In this document: positions 12,268 to 24,328 of the stretch, in pieces
Position numbering within the stretch: the stretch's first letter is position 1
How the letters are laid out: every line of letters starts with the position of its first letter
Source of the DNA: Carex sylvatica
Taxonomy: Eukaryota; Streptophyta; Magnoliopsida; Poales; Cyperaceae
Length of the DNA stretch: 64,000 nucleotides
NCBI GenBank assembly: GCA_964058845.1
Contig: CAXKVR010000128.1
Location: 248,001 to 312,000, forward strand
Direction: 5' to 3'
Notes under the pieces: generated by a model
The model's database searches: none
Told to the model about the DNA's origin: nothing
What the model saw: the letters and a program-made list of their open reading frames with translations, nothing else
Program-made: the position numbers and the translations under genes

Positions 12268-12790
12268 TATAAAAGATGATACATGATACAATAAAGTTTT
12301 ATATTTTATTAAATTTTAATAGTACAAATTAGTTGTATTTATTATTAGTTTTTTCTTGTTTTGAAAAATATTTTATCGAAAGAACAAATCAGATGGAAAT
12401 GACGTTTTTTTATTGGTTTACCCAACCCGTACAGTACCACCCCTAGATCAACACATAAATAAATAAATTTAATAAGGCCACAGTTACATAAAAAATAATA
12501 CTCGATCCACAAGTAGGAAAAACTCCTTTGATATATTTTAGGTGTATAACCAAATAGTATAAATTCATTATCTGTTTAGTGATTTCCTTTATCTACAAAA
12601 ATTCGTTTTTATAATTGTTCTATGTATGCTAGAGGTGGCTAGAGCAGGCTCTCATCATAAGAGGACAGCTTGTGTGTTGTATTATTAACAAACCCCAGTT
12701 AGGAATGGAATCATGTGGATCTGCATGGCTTGCCGGTGAGTATATTTTGTTTCCACTAACTTAATATCAAACAAAACCTAATTTAAAAAG
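12268..12790. other. Unassigned AT-rich interval
   Basis: No gene and no element ends were recognised here. It leads into the segment at 12800 that is repeated at 28330. Confidence 0.4.
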
Positions 12791-12799
12791 AAATAAAAA

Positions 12800-13030
12800 A
12801 TCGCATTAAAAAAATGCATCCAAAATCCGTCATACTTTTTTTTTTGACAAACTTGGTAGTCATTAAAATCCATCATACTCAGCTGACTAATTGAAGCACC
12901 TACCTTACCTAGCTAATTATTCCTTTTCCATGTCATTTTAGACACAGAATATATCCAGCTATTCATAATGATAACCCTCTTAGGATTTTCTGATTAATTG
13001 TTTGATCATGATAAAATAACAACTCAGTTC
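12800..13030 (+). repeat. Duplicated LigB-flank segment, copy a
   Basis: This stretch matches 28330-28560 in the same orientation. Shared landmarks are AATGCATCCAAAA, CATACTCAGCTG, TAATTATT, CCTTTTCCATGTCA and a TCTTAGGA-TTNCTGATTAA block followed by CATGATA. Copy b lies upstream of LigB copy 3 and this one upstream of LigB copy 2, so it is best read as part of the ancestral tandem duplication. Later insertions account for the different distances to the genes. Confidence 0.7.
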
Positions 13031-13035
13031 CTACC

Positions 13036-13553
13036 TGTTGGGAATAATAAATTAGTTAGTTTGGTTAATGTAAGAGATAATTATTAAGAAGTTGAGAAAT
13101 TATTTGTATAATCTTCTAGGATATTATGAGAAATGAAAAGTTCATATTTAGAAAATAGAGAACTAATTAAATGCCATTGAATGTAGAATGTGTGGAAATT
13201 TTTATAGTCAATATAATATGTAGGATGTCATTTTAATAATGTAAGATAGCAAGAGAAAGAGATAATCGAATGAGAGGTTCTAATAAAGGGTTTTCTCACT
13301 ATCACTAAAATACTACTAAAGTTACTTCAAATTTGTCTCAAATTTTAAATCGATTCTAAAACAAATTGGTATCAAAGTCATGACAAGTAACGAAACATCC
13401 ATAAGTACAATCAAAGAAGTCTCATGCACACGTCTCTCAATGATGCGTACATGAGAATTTATGTTAACAATATTCTCTATTTCACTACTAAAAAACTACT
13501 AAAATTATACTAACTTCGTCTCAAATATATCCTAAATCGATTATACGTATAAC
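13036..13553 (+). mobile_element. Copia LTR plus primer site and second LTR end, internally deleted
   Basis: A complete LTR (13036-13363) starts TGTTGGGAATAATAAATTAG and ends TCTAAAACA. It is followed after 3 bp by a tRNA-Met-type primer site (TGGTATCAAAG from 13367). About 100 bp later a diverged copy of the last ~90 bp of the LTR appears (about 13463-13553, ending TATAACA). The structure reads as an element whose whole internal region and most of its 3' LTR are gone. No matching target duplication is evident. Confidence 0.7.
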
Positions 13554-15026
13554 AGTAATTAGGACTTAGGAGCATGCCGATTGGAGAAAATTTGTATCAT
13601 TCCACATTTCCACACAGTTGTATTGAGACCAGTGTTGTAAAAAACGTATGTTTAGACTGATTAATCGGTCAATTAATCGTTAGCAGTGATCAAACTGTCA
13701 TAAATTTTTCTGATTATTTTCGATTTTATACATTGATTATTTAAAATTGTTTTCATTTAATCGTTGGATGGTACCATATCCGTCTGATGACTGCATACCG
13801 TTATTTTCAACAATGATTGAGATTATATCTCAGTGTGCGCGAACTGCATGCCGTTATTTACAACAATGATTGAGATCTATATCTCAGTGCGCGCACTACC
13901 AATGTATAGCTGCAGGAGCTGAGTTGTTTTTTTCTCATGAAATGAGATGAAAAAGACTTTAAATCCTGAGAGATACGAAAAAGAAGTCTGGAAAAGGAGC
14001 CTAGAGCAATTCAACATGTGGTTCAATTAGACAGCTGAGTATGATGGCTTTTGGATGCATTTGTTAAATACGTGTTTCTTTTTCTATATATTGGTTGTTT
14101 GATCGATGATGTATTAACGGTGTTGTATTTTTGTTACTGGATACGGACCATAAGGCCTTACAAAACACCAATAAAGCTGGAAGACATTAAAGAGAGAACT
14201 TATTTCTTATATAAACTTGTTGATTCTAATATTTTTGTTCTTGAGGTGTATTAGTTTTTTAGTAAATGCATAGTATACGAAGGAAATTTTTTATTTATAG
14301 AAATTATTAAATTTATATGTATGGAAACATAAATAGTACTTGATTTGTAACAAATCTAGACAGATTTGGCTCAATGAGTCCGATTCGAATATATGGATCG
14401 AACTCAATGGTTCATATACATCGATATATTTTATTTAAAAAAATAAACGTGATGGAAAAATCTGGAATATAGATGCTACAAAAATCAGGTTAGAAATGGA
14501 TTGACCTCAATGATGTAGATTCAATTCTAGATGGATTGGTCTCAATTATGAAAATTCAATTCTAAGTTGATTAAATGTGACAGCTACCATTCATCTTTTC
14601 TACTGAAATTTAAAAAAAAAAATTGAATCTCACTTATTGCAGTCAGAATCTGATAAAATGTGGCATACAAATTTCTCATTTTTAACCGTTCAAAAAAAAC
14701 TATATCGATGAATCTGAATTATTAAATCAGATTCATAATTTTGGATCATACTCATCAATCCAGATCTTTCTAAATTTGTTAAAAATCATATACTTTTTCT
14801 GTTTCCGTATTATATAAATTTAGTAATCTCTGTAATAAAAAAAATTTCATATATGAATACGAATTCCACGCTGAGAGCGAACCACACACCAACTTTCCAA
14901 CTAATTGACACGAAGAACGGGAGGGAATTTCAGTGGTCCAAATAAAAGGCAAGTTAAGTGGCTGTATATGTTCCACGTTGGGATGCGCAACAACATGTTT
15001 TATAGAGTGTCATTTCACTCTCTCTC
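13554..15026. other. Unassigned AT-rich DNA with a 53-bp tandem duplication
   Basis: Two adjacent ~53-bp copies lie at 13790-13842 and 13843-13896 (ACTGCATNCCGTTATTT...CAATGATTGAGAT...ATCTCAGTG). Each contains the ATCTCAGTG/GATTGAGAT partial palindrome. An open frame of 67 codons at 14051-14254 (+) has a hydrophobic N-terminal stretch but no relative I can name and is probably chance. Nothing else was recognised. Confidence 0.5.
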
Positions 15027-15032
15027 TCTATA

Positions 15033-15441
15033 GGAGGGTTTCAAATGCATTCAAATTTTGATGCACTCAAATGCACCTTATTTTTTATTTCTGTTTTCAA
15101 AGTCAAAACAGTTAATTCGAACCGTTAGATGCGATCTATATATTAAGATTTGCTTGGAGACCAAATTTTATATTTTTTTAAATTTATTTACTATTTTTTT
15201 AGATTTATTGAAAATCGCTGTTTTTTATGATCCAGATTTGCAAAAAACAGCGATTTTCAATAAATCTAAAAAAAAGTAAAAAATTCCAAAAAATGTAAAA
15301 TTTGGTCTTCAAGCACATCTTAATATATAGATCGTATCTAACGGTTTGGATTGACTATTCGGACTTTGAAAACGGAAAAAAATAATTTGAAAGATAGGGT
15401 GCATTTGGGTGCACCAAAATTTGGGTGCATTTGAACCCTCC
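15033..15441. mobile_element. Foldback MITE, 409 bp
   Basis: Left and right ends are long inverted copies: GGAGGGTTTCAAATGCA at the left and its near-complement TGCATTTGAACCCTCC at the right. The arms extend through most of the element. In the centre, GAAAATCGCTGTTTTT and its complement form the tip. A 6-bp direct repeat TCTATA (15027-15032 and 15442-15447) flanks it. The right arm carries a core (ATGTAAAATTTGGTCTTCAA) also found in the elements at 17655, 46025 and 52363. Confidence 0.8.
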
Positions 15442-15447
15442 TCTATA

Positions 15448-16980
15448 TATAATATCAATTTCAAAATTTATCGAATTGACTTCGCACAGTGAATTTAAAT
15501 CGTTTAATCTGATCCATTTTATTAGCATGTGTTTTATATGCAAAATTTATAATTTTTTAAATTTGTATAATATCAAGACATGCAGTCAAATATGAGTGTT
15601 TTTAAGTTAATTTTAATGCATTCGTTTTTAAAAATATCTGATCACTTGACTTGGTACTAAAATAACTCGATAAAAAATAAAATCTTCATAAGAAAAACCA
15701 TCACTCATAAAGTAAATCAATTTGAAAGGCTTGAATTAGTCGTTTGAAATCTATTTAATAAGTTTTAAAGTTGATGTCATTTGACACCAATGTAATATAC
15801 TAGCTGGACTCTATTTTATCTTGGTAATAGTTATTTCTTACTCAACATAACATACACAGAAATCTGAGTATACCCCCAAATATACGACCCAACATATAAA
15901 ATATATACAAGAAATCTGAGTATACACTCTAATCTTACATGTTCACAGGCATCACAAGGTTTAGGGTTTAGGATAGTTATTGTGCGTTGTTGCTACTTTG
16001 AGAGTGGGATAGTTACTGTGGTAGTTATATTCCAGTTATTAAATCCCATAATTTTCATTGCTGTAAGTTCGGTTTTTATTCCATGTACTGCAATATTTTA
16101 ATTCAATGAATATAACTAAGTGTTTGAAAATAATAATAAAATATTATTTTTCACTCAACACGTACGGATTATAGATATAACTTGCTAGAAACATATAAAT
16201 ATACATATGCTTTAATAATAAAAGTAATAATACAACTAGAAATATGATATTATTGATACTTTATTTGTTGCATTATTAGGTAGGACAAGTCGAAGAAGGA
16301 AGTGAACGAAGAATTAAGCTGCCAACTGGAGCCTGAGGACATAGACCACATCCTACTTCAAATATATGGAACCCAGCGCAGGTGATGGCCAATAAGGCAA
16401 TAATGGAGAAGATATATAGGAAGACCTAGCTTATTACGATTAACAACTAAGAATGTTTTGAATGCAGCAACTGAAGCCTTTTGTTATGTAAGTTTAATTT
16501 GTGTTAGAAATGTTAACAGTGTTGCATGGACATTAAAAACGTATAATTTCTAATGTAGAATGTGTGATAGGTATCAAACTAATTAAGTACTCTGTAGGTT
16601 GGCTTAGGTATGAACTTTGTATGTTAATGTTTCAAAGTAATAAAACGTACAGGCTCTAAGCTTTTTTGCCAAAAATAGAAAATGGATAGCTAGGTAAATA
16701 GGAAGGAAGCACCTTATAAAAATTTATACTTTTAATATTTTGTATCGTTAAACTTGTGTAACTGTGTACACGTTAAGTAATTAAACTGTGCTCACGGGCC
16801 ACTTTTTGCAACAGAGTCATATGCAGGAAGAGGCACTTGCCTACTTTTTGCCTCAAAACTTTTAAAATTAAATATTAGTCTTTAGTCATTTTCTTTTTGA
16901 AAAAAAAATATTTGTATTTAAAATAATTATATCATACTTCGTCACTAGCCTATCTCATGGCTGTCCTTGCTTCAACCCCT
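15448..16980. other. Unassigned DNA upstream of LigB copy 2
   Basis: Mostly AT-rich and without element ends. About 16280-16445 is less AT-rich and gives a 33-codon open frame (DKSKKEVNEELSCQLEPEDI...), which may be an exon scrap but matches no family I recognise. A CCTATCTCATGG...CTTCTCC stretch near 16950 leads into the promoter of LigB copy 2. Confidence 0.4.
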
Positions 16981-16993
16981 TCTCCTTTGGCTC

Positions 16994-17001
16994 TATAAAA
17001 A
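16994..17001 (+). promoter_or_regulatory. TATA box of LigB copy 2
   Basis: TATAAAAA lies 169 bp upstream of the ATG at 17163. LigB copy 3 has TATAAAA at an equivalent place (35415-35421), so the element was inherited with the gene. A roughly ten-copy ACAT microsatellite (17068-17108) lies in the predicted 5' UTR of this copy only. Confidence 0.65.
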
Positions 17002-17067
17002 CCCAATGCATGTCCTTGCCAAATGATTCAAAGAAACCAAGAGCAACATCAGAAAATTCAAAGTTAG

Positions 17068-17108
17068 ACATACATACATACATACATACATACATACATA
17101 CATACATA
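17068..17108. repeat. (ACAT)n microsatellite in the 5' UTR of LigB copy 2
   Basis: About ten perfect ACAT units lie 55 bp upstream of the start codon. Copy 3 lacks this repeat. Confidence 0.95.
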
Positions 17109-17654
17109 CCTCCACCTCTCTCTTAGCACACAGCTTTTTATTGTGATCGAACTTGGTCTACCATGGACACGTTCTTCATCTCCCACGGTGTACCAACAAT
17201 CATCATGGATGACGGCATCCCAGCGGGGCCATTTTTGAAATAATGGAAATCCAGCATAATGCAGGAAATGCCAAAGGCAATACTCGTGGTCTCAGCTCAT
17301 TGGATTACCGATGAACCGACTGTGAACCTGATCGATGGAGCTAATGACATCATTTACGACTTCTATGGATTTCCAAGCACCATGGATCGGGTAAGAAACA
17401 AGGATTGAATAATAGTCACGTTACATTCTGTCTAGTTCTGATTTTTAGTGGCAAAAAAAAGATCTATTTTTTAGAATGATTGATACGAGCTATTCAACAT
17501 GATCTTCATAAGAAAATATACAACCAGATTAAATTATATATTTTTCAGATTCGTTTTACTAATTTTTTAAGGTAGATAGAAATTACTATCTTCCCGTGGT
17601 CTAGAAACTTTAGATAAGGTGAATTTCTACTATCTAAAACAATATTTTAAACAT

Positions 17655-18069
17655 GAGGGAGGGCTCAAATGCCTCATTACTTGATGTCCCAATTGTCAAT
17701 ATCTTTATCTTCAATTTCAAAATTCAAACCGATGATCCGAACTGCTCAACATGATAACCATGTTTAAATATGATTGAAGACCAACTTTTATATTTTTTTT
17801 GATATTTTTTTATAATTTTTTAAGATAGGTATAAAATCATTGCTTTTAGATGCTCCACAATTTTCTGAAAAAATAGTGATTTTGTACTTATTTGAAAAAA
17901 TAGTAAAAATATTTCAAAAAATATGAAATTTGGTCTCCAATCATATTTTAATGTAGATATCATGTTGAGCGGTTCAGATCGTCTGTTTAAACTTTGAAAT
18001 TGAAGATAAATTAAGATGTTAGGGTTTTAGGGCATGTACCAATGAGGCATTTGATTTGAGCCCTCCTTA
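17655..18069. mobile_element. Foldback MITE in intron 1 of LigB copy 2, 415 bp
   Basis: The ends GAGGGAGGGCTCAAATGCC and its near-complement (ATTTGAGCCCTCCTTA) are inverted. An 8-bp direct repeat TTAAACAT (17647-17654 and 18070-18077) flanks the element. The arms pair over most of the length around a tip near 17850. It shares the AAATTTGGTCT core and the following TAACGGTT-like block with the MITE at 15033, so the two are relatives. Confidence 0.8.
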
Positions 18070-18667
18070 TTAAACATTCTAAAATATATAAATTTGATTT
18101 TTCAAGTATATTTTTTTCATTTGAGACCAACTGTTTGAACTTTAAAAACAAAGATATTAAATCCATAGCACGGACGAAATTGCGATTTGCAAATTACCAT
18201 AGTCTCACTCTTTACATATATACTAATTTAAGTATCTGTAAAATTAGCACCTTATACATGGTTTAACGAGTCTCTATAATATGCAATCACTATGGCCTCC
18301 TATGAGATTTAGACAATCAGAAAAATGAAATTATACATTAAAACCGAGTCTTTCAAATTAAATTGCAATTATGATGTTTATAAGATTTTTATTCCTTTCA
18401 TTTAATCATACTCAAACAATTACTATAATATCTGGCAAACCCAACAAATTACTAGAATTAAATTTCTGTTGCAGCTAGAGTATCCTGCACCTGATCTTGC
18501 CCGAAGGGTGAAAGAGCTTCTCAACAACTCCGGATTTGAACCCATTAAGGAAGATAAAACCCGTGGCCTTGACCATGGCGCATGGGTGCCACTTATGCTA
18601 ATGTACCCTCAGGCAACCATACCGGTTTGCCAGCTATCGGTACAGCACGAAAAAGAGGCAGAGTACC

Positions 18668-19055
18668 TGTCAAAAAATTAAAGATTAAAGAACACAACAC
18701 TCCCTCCAACCCTCCCTTTTGTTTATTTCATAATGATTTTTTCTATGTTACAGAAAATTGATTTTTCTCATGAACCATACTTGGTTATTTATAGAGATGT
18801 CAATCATACTAGATTGCTATCTGCGTGATTGAGCAATAATTAGAAAATAGGAAAATAAAATAGTACAGATTGATTGCTATCAACTTATTTCTAGCAATTA
18901 TATCATACCCTATCTAAACAAGAAAGGAAATACGGATTTTCATAATATTTGTTGATATTCAGAAGCGCTCCAGGGATCAGAGTTATTTCTTTCCTGATTT
19001 CGCCCTTCTGGATCTGGTGTGCCACCTATGCTACGTGCAGCTTGGAGTTTCAACA
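18668..19055 (-). repeat. 3' LTR of Copia element B
   Basis: This is the left LTR on the plus strand and the 3' LTR in element orientation. It is followed by the polypurine tract (complement of CTCCCCCTCAAG) at 19056-19068. Confidence 0.95.
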
Positions 19056-19062
19056 CTCCCCC

Positions 19063-22000
19063 TCAAGTCGGCACGAAGATATTTGTCATGCCTAGTTTAT
19101 CCAGGGAATTGTAAAATGCGTTGCTTGATACAGCTTTTGCCAGCATGTCAGCTAGCTGTTCGTTTGATCTCACAAACGGCATTGAGATAATCTTTGAATC
19201 GAGATTCTCCTTGATGAAGTGTCTATCTACCTCAATGTGTTTGGTTCTGTCATGCTGCACATGATTATGAGATATATCTATAGCAGCCTTGTTATCACAA
19301 AATAATTTCATCTCGTTAGTTGGCCCATACCCGAGTTCATTTAGTAATCTCTTTAGCCACATAAGTTCACATATTCCTTTTGTCATACCTCTGAATTCTG
19401 CTTCAGCACTTGACAAGGTTACCACATTCTGCTTCTTACTTCTCCAGGTGACAAGATTTCCACCAACGAATGTGATGTATCCAGATGTAGATCTTCGATC
19501 AGTTATACTCCCAGCCCAGTCAGCATCTGTGTACCCTTCGACATTGAGATGTCCATGTTTCTCAAACTTAATGCCTCGTCCAGGTGCTCCCTTTAGGTAC
19601 CTAATGATTTTTAAGACAGCCTCCATATGCTCTTCACTCGGAGCATGCATGAATTGACTAACACAACTCACTGCATAAGCTATGTCAGGTCTAGTATGAG
19701 ACAAGTAAATTAGCTTTCGTACTAATCTTTGGTATGTTTCTTTATTTGTTGGGCTTTGATTCGGGTCTATGCCTAACCTCACATTTTGTATCATTGGTGT
19801 ATCTGCGGGTTTGCATTCAAGCATGCCAACTTCAGTCAACAAATCAAGGATATACTTTCTTTGAGACAGAAAGATCCCATTCTTATTTCGGGAGACCTCA
19901 ATCTCAAGAAAATATTTTAACCCACCCAAATTCTTCATTTCAAATTCCTTTGACAACTGTTTCTTTAACAGACTAATTTCTGTATGGTCATTACCAGTAA
20001 TAATCATATCATCCACGTATATGATTAAAACTGTTATTTTTCCTTGATTTCTCTTAAAAAACATGGTGTGATCTGAGTTACTTTGTGTATAGCCAAAATC
20101 TTTCATCGCTTTACAAAATCTGTCGAACCATGCTCTTGGTGACTGCTTTAGTCCATACAAAGCCTTCTCTAGTTTACACACCTTTTCGATTGAATCTGAG
20201 TGTTGGTATCTAGGTGGAACATCCATGTAAATTTCTTCCTCCAAATCTCCGTGTAAGAATGCATTCTTTACATCAAACTGGTGTAATGGCCAATCAAGAT
20301 TTGCTGCAAGAGATAAAAGGACTCGAATCGTGTTTAGTTTAGCAACTGGTGAAAAGGTTTCTTGAAAATCGATCCCATAAGTCTGTGTGTACCCCTTTGC
20401 CACTAATAGGGCTTTATATCTCTCTATTTTTTCTTCTGCATTGTATTTCACCGAAAAACCCACTTACACCCAACAGTTTTCTTCCTTTTGGTAATTCAAC
20501 TAATTTCCACGTACCAGAATTTTTTAAAGCATTCATTTCAACTTATATTGCCTCTACCCATTTTGGATCTTTAAGAGCTTCTTCCACACTATTTGGTACA
20601 ATTACAGAAGATATCTGATTTGAAAAATCTTTTAATGGTTTTGGTAATTTTTCTAATGTGGTATAGTTGGCAATTGGATATCTTATTTCTTTACTTATTC
20701 CATCTTCAGGAACATACCATTTTGGTGGCTTTCCACGGTTCATTCTAGGTGGCAATTTAGAAAAAATCTCAAGAGAACTTACCATTGAATTATCCTCACG
20801 AGAACAAGGTCTTTGTGGTTGAGAGTTGGATTGTATTACTGTATCAAGAGGTTGGTCCAGCTGGGGCGAGCTTGGTTCTTCAGTTCTTCTGACTTCAACA
20901 TTCCGATCACGGTTGCTTGTCTCAATTTCAGAAATAAAATTATGGGCTTCATTTTCAGAAATAATATTCTGGAGATCCATATCCACTTCTGGGTTATTTG
21001 GTTCTGGAAATAAGTTTGATTCTTGCCTTGGATTATTTGGTTCTTGAAATAATGAGTTTGATTCTTGCACCCGGCATATTAGGTAACTTTGACTTTTGTA
21101 AGTTTTGACTTGGAGGCACATGCATATTAGGTAGTGAATTCGGTGAAATTTTAGGCAGCAACTGATTAGGTAATGAATCCCTTTCAATTTGGTGGCTAAG
21201 GAAATTAAAATTTTGTTCACACCTCAAGTTTAAGTTCGGTTCACATGTATTCTCCCCCTGAGCCGAAATTTGGTTTTTAAAAAATGCCTCATGTTCTAAA
21301 AATATAACATCCATGGTTGTATAAAATTTTCGTGTGGTAGGATTGTAACATTTGTATCCTTTTTGATGTGCTCCAAAATCCAGAAATACACATTTTTCGG
21401 CACATGATTCCAATTTTGATTGAAATTTCTTTTGAACATAGACATAGGCTATGCACCCAAAGATTTTTGGTGATAAGGTTAGAATTGACGGAATAGTAGT
21501 TTTAGAGAAAAGAATTTGTAACGGGGTTTTGAAATGGTTTATTTTTGTTGGAGTTTGATTTATTAGGTAGACTGAAAAAGAAACTGCATTATCCCAGAAA
21601 ACCGGGGGTACATGATTTTCAAATAAAATAGACCGTGCTGTTTCAAGAATGTGTCTATTTTTCCGTTCAGCTACTCCATTCTGTTGAGGTGTCCCGACAC
21701 ACGAGGTTTCATGTAAAATTCCTTTCTTCTTAAAGAATTCTTGTAATTTATTATTCACATACTCAGTTCCATTGTCACTTCTTACAATCTTTATTTCCCT
21801 TTCAAATTGGGTTTTTACCATTTTATAATAATTTTAAAAAACTACCGGGACTTCATCTTTGGTTTTAAGTAAATATATCCATGTCATATGGCTAAAGTCA
21901 TATGTAAAAAGAATGAACCATCTACATCCAGATTTACAGACAATTGGGGAAGGACCCCACACTGAATTAAATCAAAAGGAGATGAGCTTTTACTTAAACT

Positions 22001-22600
22001 ATTCGGATAAATTGTACGATGGCTTTTTGCCTTAACACAAGTCTCACAATTAAATTCTTCATTATTCAAACCCAAAAATAAATGAGGGAAAAGCTTTCTC
22101 ATATACCCAAACGAGGGGTGTCCCAACCTCTTGTGCCATAACCAAACCTTGTCTTTCAATTTCATCGAATTCTCTCTTGCCAGACATGTCTTTCCAATCT
22201 TCAGATCTTCCGAGTAATACAATCCGTCTCGCTTAGTACCACGGTCAATGATCTCCTTGGTGAGGATATCCTTCATAATACAGTAGTCGGGAAACATAAG
22301 TACAACACATTTTAGTTCTTCAATGAATTGATCTACTGATACCAATTTTGTAGCTAATGATGGTACCAACAAGGTATTTTTAAGGGTTAAAGATTATGAA
22401 AAAGTCACATCTCCGGCTCCTTGTACAGGATAGGCTATTCCATTTGCATTTAATATACCATTTCTTCAAGGGTTTTTCAGATTTATAAGATCACTACTAG
22501 CATAAGTCATGTGATCAGTAGCTCCTGAGTCGATTACCCATCTTTGTAAATTTAAATCACTACTTGAGTTAGAAAGATTACCTTAACCGGTTTGCTTACC
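19063..22600 (-). pseudogene. Copia pol of element B, frameshifted
   Basis: From right to left on the minus strand: remains of the protease and GAG-pre-integrase zinc region (HKRLGHPSFG, then CETCVKAKSH, 21884-22372). The integrase core and C-terminal part follow (VRSDNGTEY, TPQQNGVAERKNR, 21033-21821), then a linker (20543-21220). A long open RT/RNase H stretch of 466 codons (19063-20463) carries FDVKNAFLHGDLEEEIYM, the YVDD catalytic motif (LIIYVDDMIITGND), ADWAGSITDRRSTSGY, SSAEAEF, and the terminal TKHIEVDRHFIKE. The frames are separated by at least three breaks (near 20470-20540, 21033-21220 and 21822-21884). The D-D-E and YVDD residues are still readable. Confidence 0.92.
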
Positions 22601-22690
22601 AAAATTTTCGGCATTAGAAGCCAATTGAAGATTTTCAGAACTATTTGTAGTCACACACTGGGTTGAACCTAGATCCAAATTGGACCCATG

Positions 22691-23772
22691 CTACATAGCC
22701 CCTTTGCTCGGGTTGATGATTGCATACTGGACAGAACCCGAATACAACAGGTTCGGGTCAGCAGAGGCTTCTTTAGAATTTATGGAATTGGTCCGACCTT
22801 TTGACGAAGCCTTATTCTTTGGATCTTTCCACCAGTCAGGGTATTTACCAGTTAATTTGAAACAATTCTCTTTAACATGCCTCATTCCTCCACAATAAGT
22901 ACATTTCAATATTGATTTATCTAGAAATGAAGAATTTTTGTTGAGAGAGAGATTTACCGATGGTTGTCTATACCCTTTTGACACCATTGCCATTGACTCA
23001 TGAGTTATCTCTTCTTTCATCATGATTCCCTGCCGGGTTGCCTCCCTTCGTGCCCGAGCGTAAGCTTGCTCTACCGTGGGGAAAGGAGTCATCTGCAAAA
23101 CATCTGCTCTCACATTGTCTAGACAGTCATCAAGACCATCTAAGAAGGTATACACCCGAGTTTCTTGAATAAAATTATTAAATTTTTCAATATCTTCTAT
23201 ATGAATCATTGGGTTAGGTTGGCGAAAATCAATTTCACGCCACAAAGTCATAAATTCATTGTAATACACCTCAATTGCCCTACCCGACTGTTTCAGTCAA
23301 GTTACCCTTTTGTTGAGATCAAATACCTGAGCGGTGTCATTACCATCATAGAAGGTGGTTGCTATAGCATCCCATACGTCTCTCGTAGTCGGATATCGAA
23401 TGAAGTTTGCGAACAACTTTTCATCTAGAGAGTTGAGTAGCCATCCTTTGACTACCGAGTCATCGATGTCCCACTTTGGATACCCCGGGTTACCAGGTTG
23501 TGGTGGGTTAAATTCACCTTTGATGTGCTTCAATTTGTCACGTCCTTTGACAAACATTTCACCTGCTTGAGACCATACGCATAGTTGGATCCATCTAACT
23601 TGATCGAGATTAGGCTGGGATGTAGGGTGCCTTCTATCGCAGGAGCATGATGTATAGGTGGTTGCTGTACAGCGGTTCTCTGTAGTAGAACAAGTTCAGT
23701 CAGTTTTTCAAGGAGGAATTTTGTAAGGGCAGCATCATTTGATGTAATGGTAGTCTCACTTAATTCCGCCAT
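22691..23772 (-). pseudogene. Copia gag of element B
   Basis: The frame begins MAELSETTITSNDAALTKFL at 23772, shifts near 23530-23557, and meets a TGA near 23294. It continues from 23269 through a retrotransposon-gag domain (FMTLWREIDFRQPNP, FLDGLDDCLDNVR) to a CX2CX4HX4C knuckle (CTYCGGMRHVKENC) and a basic tail. Capsid/nucleocapsid function is inferred from family. The TGA lies where relatives usually have Arg, so it is probably CGA decay. Confidence 0.9.
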
Positions 23773-23922
23773 TTAACTATTAGAAGGAACACAAACTCCT
23801 TTCTAATTTCTTTTTGTGGATCGGTTTCACTCTGAAGCGTAACACCTTAGATCAATATAGTATGGAGAACAGAGAGGGGATTAGAAGGAATCCGATTCTC
23901 CTAACTATATCAATAGGTTACA

Positions 23923-23940
23923 ACCTGAGCTCTGATACCA
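23923..23940 (-). other. Primer-binding site of Copia element B
   Basis: On the minus strand TGGTATCAGAGCTCAGG starts immediately inside the right LTR. It is complementary to the 3' end of initiator tRNA-Met, the usual Copia primer. Confidence 0.9.
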
Positions 23941-24328
23941 TGTCAAAAAATTAAAGATTAAAGAACACAACACTCCCTCCAACCCTCCTTTTTCTTTATT
24001 TCATAATAACTTTTTCTATGTTACAGAAAATTAATTTTTCTCATGAACCACACTTGGTTATTTATAGAGATGTCAATCATACTAGATTGCTATCTGTGTG
24101 ATTGAGCAATAATTAGAAAATAGGAAAATAAAATATTACAGATTGATTGCTATCAACTTATTTCTAGCAATTATATCATACCCTATCTAAACAAGAAAGG
24201 GAATACGGATTTCCATAATATTTGTTGATATTCAGAAGCGCTCCAGGAATCAGAGTTATTTCTTTCCTGATTTCACCCTTCTGAATCTGGTGTGCCACCC
24301 ATGCTACGTGCAGCTTGGAGTTTCAACA
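23941..24328 (-). repeat. 5' LTR of Copia element B
   Basis: This is the right LTR on the plus strand and the 5' LTR in element orientation. It has the same 388-bp length as its partner. Confidence 0.95.

Larger units (their letters stand above)
18668..24328 (-). mobile_element. Copia LTR retrotransposon (element B), 5661 bp, inside LigB exon 2
   Basis: Two 388-bp LTRs (18668-19055 and 23941-24328), each starting TGTCAAAAAATTAAAG and ending GAGTTTCAACA, bound the element. The target duplication GTACC is at 18663-18667 and 24329-24333. Orientation is minus: the primer site (complement of CTCTGATACCA) abuts the right LTR at 23940, and the polypurine tract lies at 19056-19068 beside the left LTR. 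By eye the LTRs differ at about 14 of 388 positions, so the insertion is fairly young. The order gag, protease, integrase, RT, RNase H is Copia. Stops and frameshifts break both gag and pol, so it is not autonomous now. Confidence 0.97.

Noticed and set aside
19289..20618. Plus-strand frames across the Copia RT region
   Set aside because: They are antisense shadows of the long minus-strand RT/RNase H frame.
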